NCBI RefSeq assembly: GCF_963675165.1
Contig: NC_087388.1
Location: 6,481,651-6,545,650, forward strand
Source of the DNA: Halichondria panicea
Lineage: Eukaryota; Porifera; Demospongiae; Suberitida; Halichondriidae
Length of the DNA stretch: 64,000 bases
Direction of reading: 5' to 3'
The position numbers and the translations under genes are program-made. The notes beneath the pieces were generated by a model. That model saw nothing but the letters and a program-made list of their open reading frames with translations. It was not told where the DNA came from and did not search any database. Below are positions 57,592-64,000 of the stretch, piece by piece. Each line of letters starts with the position of its first letter. Within the stretch, counting starts at the first letter, position 1.

Positions 57592-60154
57592 TCAGTGCAG
57601 CTTCTTAAGAGTGGGGTCAGTGAGAGGTAAGAGTTGTCCCCTTTGAGTGACCTCTTCCTCCACTCCTGACAGATGATCACGATACGTCATCACTTGTAGA
57701 GCCTCCCACTCGTCCTGCATGTAGAGAATATACGGAAGCATATCACCAAACCTTTCATATCACCAAACCATAATTGCATGCTATAATAAGCTAAAGACTA
57801 CAAAAGATCACAGCTGCATGCAGATATGCAGACAATAAGTACAGGAACCGCCTCTATAACGGACACCTTTGGGGAACAATGTTTTGACCCTTATACAGAG
57901 GTGGCTTTTGTTGAGAGGTTGTTTTGTACACAAACTGTTCATTTGGGACCTGGGTGCCTGGCCGTTATATAGCAGCTGACCTTTATTCGGAGATGGCTGT
58001 TAACAGAGGTTCCACTGTAGTTATATTAATGTGAAGTGTCTACTGTTAAAGTGCAATATATAAAAGTACGATAAAATGGTATAATTATTGACTGAAGAAG
58101 TATGAAGATTCTTAGCCTAGTGATAATGATATATTCGCAATCGTATCTGGCAGTTAAATATCTAATTGTGGATTGTGGTTTTGCTAATACTGCAAGTGTA
58201 GCTAAAGGAACAAAAAAGTGATTTAATTTGTATATAACTGATAATATGTACCTTGAACAGCTGGTTCATGTTAGGTGGTTTCCCTCCCATGGACTGTCCC
58301 TGCATTGACATCTGCTGGGCCATCTGCCGAGTCTGGTCAGCCGCTGTGTGTGTGGGATGGGTGGTGTGTGGTGTGGGTGGGAGGTCGTTATTAGCAAGCA
58401 GGAAAACAGCACATGTACATTATTACAATTTAATCAGCCATAACTTTTGTTCTGTTGGTCCAATTTCAGTGGCATTATGATTTTCTGAATGCTGAGAAAA
58501 AACTCTATCAGATGGTATGTTCAGCTCACAATTTTTGATCGGACTTGATTTTGAACTTTTACCCCACCTTATAGCCCACGCTTTTTGTCAAAAACAGCCT
58601 CGAAAATGATCTTTGATTTTAATACACCATCTGAAAGAGCTCACTTTGAGCTACCAGAAAATCATTAAATCATTGAAATTGGACCATCCAAACCCAAGTT
58701 ATGGCCGTTCAAAGATCCCTGCTTGTAGTAACTAAGGTACATGCAGTGCTGGTTGCTATGCTCGTAAGAATGACTTATTCTAAACTCTTATAATGCGTCG
58801 AGTTCGTATGCTCCGTTAAATTTGTTTTCCCCACCAAAATCGGGTCCAATCAAAAACGTGTGTGTGTGTGTGTGTGTACTGCACGCATATGCCCAACCCA
58901 CTCACCATTATCAGCTCCCAGGATCAGACCATAGATGCTCCTCAGACCAAACACGTTCAGGAAGTACCACGACATCGAGCTCACCCTAAACACACACACA
59001 AAGGGCAAGAGGTGAACAGTAACAGGTGAAGACATTGCATGGACTATAAAGCTGTGTTGTATAGTACGTTGTATACATAAATAAGAAGGATATGGATTGG
59101 GAGTCAGAGTGACAAGTATTTACCAATGGCTAGTTGGTGGTGCTATAGGACAAAAAATAACCACTTCCTCGGCGCTAGTTTACTACATGTTGGGATGTGT
59201 GTTAGATTGAGGATAGAAAAATAGCCACCACTTAGAAAATTCCAGCCACATTCCTGATCAACCACCAGCCACATTCCTTATATAGTTATACAGCCTTTGC
59301 AATGACAAGGAATAAGGTTGGGCCAGTAGTTATAATACACGCTTGTAAAGATAGCCTATAATTATACAAAATGTTCGTACCATGAGGCACTGAGAGTCTT
59401 GAGTTCAATCCCACGCTGTAGCATGCTCTTAAAACGCAGCGTGAGGGGGAAGGGGACCTTGGCTGCATGTACGGAAGAGAGGGTGTGGTCAATAACAGGG
59501 GGGGGGGAAAGTTATAGGGTACATATAATTATGGAAGGCAATACTGTAATGAATATCTGTATCGTACTTGTGATAAATCCAGCGAAGGTCCAGTTGATCC
59601 AGCCTCCGATGACTATCATGGGCAGGACGTTGGTGAAGGTTCCCTTCATCATCTCAAACGCCATGTTTGGGTCTACAGAGGACAGGGGGTGGGGAAACAA
59701 ATTGTCATCACGATAAAAAAATTTTATGTTGAGAAAAACTACGTATAGATACAGTCAATGTACAAGTTATATATATGAGGCAAGCTATATCCCTTGCAAC
59801 AATTATCAGTTGACTGGATACACAAAGCCTTGGACACAAAGCCTTGGATACAAAGCCTTGGATACAAAGCCTTGGACACAAAGCCTTGGACACAAAGCCT
59901 TGGATACAAAGCCTTGGATACAAAGCCTTGGACACAAAGCCTTGGACACAAAGCCTTGGATACAAAGCCTTGGACACAAAGCCTTGGAAAAGCCTTGGAT
60001 ACAAAGCCTTGGATACAAAGCCTATATTTTCAGGGGGTGATGTGTACTAGTAAGTACCTCCCATAGCTTGCATTGGATTGGCTGCCGCTCTCTGCTCTGT
60101 CTTGAAGTAACCCCTCTCTTCATTATGGAAGAAATGCTTCCTCATCAGAAACGA
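57592..60154 (-). CDS. EMC3: ER membrane protein complex subunit 3, N terminus not found
   Basis: EMC3 is the YidC/Oxa1-like insertase core of the EMC, which puts tail-anchored and multipass proteins into the ER membrane. Exons seen: 60058-60154, 59568-59672, 59381-59462, 58906-58985, 58252-58343, 57592-57714, phases consistent; about 193 aa. Conserved stretches: [78 protein letters not shown]. The first roughly 70 residues (first membrane span and basic loop) should lie upstream of 60154. I could not find them in 60155-64000, so either the 5' exon lies beyond the window, making the EF-hand genes intronic, or it is too short or diverged for me to see. The C terminus is shorter than in human EMC3. 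Confidence 0.9.
57841..58020. mobile_element. Degenerate inverted-repeat element in EMC3 intron
   Basis: Left 'acaggaaccgcctctataac' and right 'gttaacagaggttccactgt' are imperfect inverses. About 180 bp, non-coding; MITE-like. Confidence 0.55.
58434..58712. repeat. Dispersed palindromic repeat, best-preserved copy
   Basis: About 280 bp. Left end 'gccataacttttgttctg' then 'ggtccaatttcagtgg'; right end 'tcattgaaattggaccatcc' then 'caagttatggccgttc', so the ends are inverted repeats. The internal 'tcagatggtatgttcagctc' faces 'caccatctgaaagagctcac'. No coding capacity; a non-autonomous fold-back or MITE-type element. Confidence 0.85.
59812..60025. repeat. 14-bp tandem repeat in EMC3 intron, about 14 copies
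   Basis: Unit 'cacaaagccttgga', alternating with 'tacaaagccttgga'. It lies 32 bp from the donor of the first visible EMC3 exon. Several open frames across it are repeat artefacts. Confidence 0.95.
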
Positions 60155-60822
60155 CTGCAATGGGGAGATCAGTCATAAATATGAACCCCAAATACGCATT
60201 TTTGATTACTAGCTGATAATAGATAAATACACATAATGAATTTTGAGAATCCATCAGATCAATTTCTAAAGAATGTGACACTTTGTAAAGCCACTAGTTC
60301 TTCACATGCATGTTAGCATAACATATAATGTGTAGGTGCAGCACGGTGCGACATGCATAGCCTCCTTCACCGGCCTTCCCTGAGTGAAGTGCGGCCTGGG
60401 ATCGAGGCTAGGTGCAGCATGGCTGTGGGGCATTAATTGATCAAGAAAACTAAAAAGGAACAGTAACAGGCAAGGCTATACAGCTATGGTGCCTTGTAGT
60501 AGATAATGATCTTTAGGCCCTTGACCACAATCTACTACCGGCCAATAAACAGCTTGTGGCAGGCAAGAAGTCTTGCAGGCAGGCACTCATAGTCATGCAT
60601 GCAATAGTTATTACATGTAAACTGATACACATACTCAAAGCATTTTACTGTGTTCCCTAAGTCTCTGCATGTGGTTTCTCAATTAGTGTTGTTTTCCAGT
60701 TTTTAGATTGCATCAATCAACCACAATATAGAACAGAGTCATCAACAGCATCTATTACCAACTACAGCTGTACAACTACCCAGTTACACGATTGAGCATA
60801 AACTGAGCAAATTTGGATAAAG
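60155..60822. other. Region between EMC3 exon and EF-hand gene 1
   Basis: No exon is identified on either strand, despite a search for the EMC3 N terminus. It should contain the EF-hand gene 1 promoter. Confidence 0.5.
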
Positions 60823-61383
60823 ATGGCTTACACAGAGCAACAGAAAGCCTACCATCTTAGGAAGATGAGGACCAGAGCTGCAAGACTGGATATCAATAAA
60901 GATGGATTCATTTCACGTGAAGACTACGAAATCATGAGCAAGAGATTGGCTGAATACAGCAAAGTAACTGAAGAGCAAGCTAAGAAAATCCGTGATTCTG
61001 TACTAGCTGTAGCTGACAGCATTAAGCTTACTGGTGATACAAAGTATCCAGTTGAACAATTTGCTATGAAGATTAGTCAAACTATTCTTGGGAATACAGG
61101 AGAAAAGAATCAAACTGATTTGCATACTTCCCACAACGCTTTGTTTGATGTCATCGACACTAATGGTGATGGTCACATTTCAGTGGAGGAGTTTAAGGTC
61201 TACTTGAAGGTGGTGGCTCCGGGCGTGACAGAGGATCAAGATAAGCATGCTTTTGATGTTATCGATGCTGACAAGAACGGGGAAATCAGCCGAGAGGAAT
61301 TCTTGGCAGCTGCTGAAGATTTCTTCATTGGTGTTGAAGAGACAGAGCTTGCTGCAGCATTCATGGGAAAGCTGGTGGACTAA
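60823..61383 (+). CDS. EF-hand calcium-binding protein 1 (sarcoplasmic Ca-binding protein-like)
   Basis: Intronless, 186 aa, starting MAYTEQQKAYHLRKMRT. Three canonical EF loops: residues 23-34 (DINKDGFISRED), 112-123 (DTNGDGHISVEE) and 148-159 (DADKNGEISREE). The stretch around residues 65-80 occupies the place of a lost second EF hand. This layout (sites 1, 3, 4 active; site 2 dead; about 190 aa) is that of invertebrate sarcoplasmic calcium-binding proteins and calexcitins, soluble cytosolic Ca/Mg buffers. No signal peptide or lipidation motif is seen. A near-copy lies 1.9 kb downstream. Confidence 0.88.
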   Translation: MAYTEQQKAYHLRKMRTRAARLDINKDGFISREDYEIMSKRLAEYSKVTEEQAKKIRDSVLAVADSIKLTGDTKYPVEQFAMKISQTILGNTGEKNQTDLHTSHNALFDVIDTNGDGHISVEEFKVYLKVVAPGVTEDQDKHAFDVIDADKNGEISREEFLAAAEDFFIGVEETELAAAFMGKLVD

Positions 61384-61864
61384 GTCAAGCAATTGGACTA
61401 TAAACACTGTATTATAGTGAAGTGGACTGAACAAACTAATGCTGTATTAGCGTAATATAGCCCATGAAGCAAAGAAGCTATAGTATAGCTGTAGAGATAA
61501 TTAGCAGTAGCTATGCCATTTGTGTGCATGCATGGAATGTGCATTTAGTCAATGTCTCTGTTAACTTCCACTATTAATGGGGTTAGTTCGGTAGTAAATG
61601 TTTGAGATTGTCGTATGCAGTGAAGTATCAAGCCATGCAAAGACGACACGCATGTACCATACATGTACCATACAAGCAAAGGAGTGTACAGAGGGTTTCA
61701 GGTAGGTTGACACTAGCACATGTAGTGTGCGGTCATGGTTGAGTGCACTTCACTTTGTACGTACACAGTTCCCACAGCTATGGTCAGTGGTGCTGATTTA
61801 GTGACAAGGTTACCATAGATACACAGCACCGTATCTAATCTTGTAGTTAGGAAGTCAGGTATAT
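61384..61864. other. 3' flank of EF-hand gene 1
   Basis: No gene seen; contains a short direct repeat, 'catgtaccatacatgtacca', at about 61650. Confidence 0.5.
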
Positions 61865-62447
61865 ATAGCTTCGATTCCAGGCCGATTAAAATACGGCCTG
61901 GTACCTATTGCATGGTGATAGTGCGCATGCGTTAGTTTATTCACCAGAATCTGGGGAATCCCCTTTTTTCTCTATTTGTATCTATGTACATCAGTTAGCT
62001 CTCTATTGCGTTGTTCCAGAAGGCTTTCACACTAGTCTGAAGCCAGAAGAGGCTCTCATCTACCTCTATGACAGTTGTATGGTCAGGATGTCTTAGCTTG
62101 GATGTGTACAGGCTATGGGAAGTGTATGGTGCCTCAAACTGCTACTTGTGAAGACAGTCCGGCTATAGGACCATCGTAGACGTAGATGAGAGCCTCCAAA
62201 CTAGCATTCAAGCCTTCTAGACCAACGCAATAGATGGCATAAGCCACAGCTTCACGGAACTCAGTCATGGAGATAAAGTATTACGGAACATATTCTTAGT
62301 AAACGGACTAATTTCCTGTGTAATTTACTAAGGTTTTACGTTCGTAGTACGATTACCCATATTCTGGGTAATTTGAAGCGCATGCGCACTATCACCCCTG
62401 CAATAGGTACCAGGCCGTATTTTAATGCAGCCTAGAATCGAGGCTAT
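61865..62447. mobile_element. 583-bp near-perfect palindromic (fold-back) element
   Basis: The two halves are inverted copies almost throughout. Outer ends: 'atagcttcgattccaggc' and 'gcctagaatcgaggctat'; then 'ggcctggtacctattgca' facing 'tgcaataggtaccaggcc', 'gtgcgcatgcg' facing 'cgcatgcgcac', and inner 'ctattgcgttgttccagaag' facing 'cttctagaccaacgcaatag'. It encodes nothing convincing. The length of the arms suggests a fold-back transposon or a head-to-head pair of MITEs. Confidence 0.85.
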
Positions 62448-62611
62448 GGTAAGACTAATGCATAATTTTTTTATATCCATACAGTTAGGAAGATATAGCA
62501 CATTACATTTAAACCATGCAGCAGCATATGCAAACTAAGCCACTGCTGTGCTTAATTTGCAGCTTATACTTGTACGTTTGGGACAAAATTTAATAGTGAA
62601 ATGCAAGATAT

Positions 62612-62838
62612 ATACCGTATAGCGTGACATTTTCGAGGGGCTTAATTTTTGCTGATTGCGTGGGTTAGCAACCCTACACGAAAATTAAGTCCACGAAAAT
62701 TGTTAGAATAATCTGCTATAACGTGCAAAGGCGTGGCTTCCGGTAAGCAGTCATTCCACAAACATTGTGCAACGAAATGCTTAAGTTTAGAGGCCTTTCC
62801 ACGAAATATAAGTGCCTCGAAAACAACTCGCTATTGTA
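62612..62838. mobile_element. MITE with TATACCGTATAGCG ends
   Basis: Left 'tataccgtatagcgtgacat' with 'ttcgagggg'; right 'cctcgaaaacaactcgc' and 'tattgtata'. Same end type as 33698-33859 but a different interior containing a small inverted pair ('cgaaaattaagtccacgaaa'). Confidence 0.65.
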
Positions 62839-63116
62839 TAGAACCTTGATTATCCGGACACCTTGGTTCCAGAGGCAGGCCGGATAACTGTAGATAATCG
62901 AATAGATAAACCACGCCTTGATCCACCCACTTTATTGATAAACAGCAGTGCTACATGGTTATCTGCACATGCGCAGAGGTTAAAGCAGGCCTGTCTCCAT
63001 AGTAACAGCTGCAATGCGCATGCGCATTTCAGGGACACGCCCATTTTCTGAATTTATTAAAAAAGAAACTTCCAAGCCGGATAATCGAGGTTCTGGATAA
63101 TCGAGGTTCTACTGTA
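62837..63116. mobile_element. pogo/Tigger-type MITE
   Basis: About 280 bp. Left end 'tagaaccttgattatccgg', right end reverse complement 'cagtagaacctcgattatcc' with the motif doubled. Ends of this CAGTAGAACCTCGATTATCC form are typical of Tc1-mariner/pogo-derived elements with TA target sites. No transposase. It abuts the preceding MITE directly. Confidence 0.75.
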
Positions 63117-63303
63117 TATGGTAATTGGCTGCCTCAAGTACAGGCCGCAAGAGTAAAACGCATTCGAGGCAATGCATTGTGCCTTTAATTTATTATTTTT
63201 ATTGAGCATGTGCAAAAATGGGGGGCGTGGCTTTAGTGCATATTGCAGCAGAAAGATATACTGTAGATCTAGAACTGAGCAATTGAACCAGCACACGAGA
63301 AAG

Positions 63304-63864
63304 ATGGCTTACACAGAGCAACAGAAAGCCTACCATCTTAGAAAGATGAGGACCAGAGCTGCAAGACTGGATATCAACAAAGATGGATTCATTTCACGTG
63401 AAGACTACGAAATCATGAGCAAGAGATTGTCTGAATACAGCAAACTAACTGAAGAGCAAGCTAAGAAAATCCACGATTCTTTACTAGCTGTAGCTGACAG
63501 TCAAAAGATCATTGGTGATACAAAATATTCAGTTGAAGTCTATGCTACAAAGGGCAGTCAAGGAATTCTCCAACAACCACGGGAAAGAAGTTTAGCCTTT
63601 TTGCATAATTCCCACAACGCTTTGTTTGATGGCATCGACACTAATGGTGACGGACACATTTCAGTTGAGGAGTTCAAGGTCTACTTGAAGGTGGTGGCCC
63701 TGGACATGTCAGAGGATGAAGCCAAGCATGCTTTTGAGGTCATCGATGCTAACAAGAACGGGGAAATCAGTCGAGAGGAATTTTTAGCAGCTGCTGAAAA
63801 TTTCTTCTTTGGTGTTGAAGAGACAGAGCTTGCTGCAGCATTCATGGGAAAGCTGGTGGACTAA
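63304..63864 (+). CDS. EF-hand calcium-binding protein 2 (sarcoplasmic Ca-binding protein-like)
   Basis: Intronless, 186 aa, same length and start as the gene at 60823; an upstream in-frame start at 63172 is rejected because the paralogue begins MAYTEQQ. EF loops are at the same residues: DINKDGFISRED, DTNGDGHISVEE, DANKNGEISREE. The N and C thirds are nearly identical to the paralogue, while residues about 66-103 have diverged strongly (e.g. KGSQGILQQPRERSLAFLHN here), in the degenerate second-hand region. A recent tandem duplicate with relaxed or positive selection in the middle segment. Cytosolic Ca buffer by family. Confidence 0.88.
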   Translation: MAYTEQQKAYHLRKMRTRAARLDINKDGFISREDYEIMSKRLSEYSKLTEEQAKKIHDSLLAVADSQKIIGDTKYSVEVYATKGSQGILQQPRERSLAFLHNSHNALFDGIDTNGDGHISVEEFKVYLKVVALDMSEDEAKHAFEVIDANKNGEISREEFLAAAENFFFGVEETELAAAFMGKLVD

Positions 63865-64000
63865 GTCATGCATTGATTGGACTGATTTTAAAATGGAATA
63901 CATGTAAAAAGTATAGAATCTGATGAAATGCAATAATAGAATGTTAATTATCATTTGGCTTCATCTGAGTGTGTACTGCCTATACAGTTATAGCCATACT
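63865..64000. other. 3' flank of EF-hand gene 2, window end
   Basis: No feature seen beyond probable 3' UTR. Confidence 0.5.

Noticed and set aside
59708-60066. Repetitive open frames reading as repeated short peptides
   Set aside because: Created by the 14-bp repeat in an EMC3 intron; open on both strands in multiple frames.
63172-63303. 44-residue N-terminal extension of EF-hand gene 2
   Set aside because: The paralogue at 60823 starts at MAYTEQQ and its upstream sequence does not encode the extension.

Overview
Eukaryotic, metazoan genomic DNA, most probably from a sponge (demosponge-like). The sequence shows multi-exon genes with mostly short GT-AG introns, very frequent CA/GT and G-run repeats, many small inverted-repeat elements, and animal-only families side by side: plexin, Wnt, TRAF and EMC3. 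The sponge call is inference from this compact mix and from the divergence of the proteins; another early-branching animal is possible. I saw no prokaryotic genes, no rRNA or tRNA, no CRISPR array and no recognisable retroelement or virus-like coding sequence.

Layout. (1) 494-19019, minus: a complete plexin receptor that I could assemble as 27 exons with all splice phases consistent (1,867 residues: Sema, PSI/IPT ectodomain, one membrane span, split RasGAP tail). (2) 10.1-14.5 kb, plus, antisense inside plexin intron 3: three TRAF-type genes (RING, TRAF zinc fingers, MATH), of which only the middle one is intact. (3) 19.8-28.0 kb: three more intact TRAF-type genes (20.3, 22.4 and 25.9 kb) with one broken relative, interleaved with duplicated scraps of the plexin PSI exon and of the neighbouring MTCH gene. 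This is a record of repeated segmental duplication. (4) 28.0-29.5 kb, minus: MTCH1/2-like outer-membrane carrier homologue, head-to-head over 273 bp with (5) ATXN10 (29.8-38.2 kb, plus, 8 exons). (6) 38.7-41.8 kb, minus: a complete Wnt ligand gene, head-to-head with (7) HSD17B10 (42.2-45.0 kb, plus). (8) 45.3-57.3 kb, plus: four head-to-tail, ten-exon, 328-residue HSD17B12-type ER 3-oxoacyl-CoA reductase/17-beta-HSD genes, all open. (9) 57.6-60.2 kb, minus: EMC3, lacking only its N-terminal exon(s) in what I can see. (10) 60.8-61.4 and 63.3-63.9 kb, plus: two intronless paralogous EF-hand calcium-binding proteins.

How it fits together. This is ordinary chromosomal neighbourhood rather than one pathway. 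It holds two signalling genes (plexin, Wnt), an expanding innate-signalling type family (TRAF) growing inside and beside plexin, mitochondrial genes (MTCH, HSD17B10) and ER lipid/membrane-biogenesis genes (HSD17B12-like array, EMC3). The points of greatest interest are the co-duplication of a plexin exon with TRAF genes, the TRAF RING with a missing canonical His ligand, the HSD17B10 exon edge amplified into 14 tandem copies carrying consensus splice donors, a ~434-bp pure dinucleotide repeat that forms the splice donor of plexin exon 2, and a dispersed palindromic repeat family that occurs at least nine times in the window. All exon models come from reading splice sites, phase and protein similarity by eye; none has been checked against transcripts.
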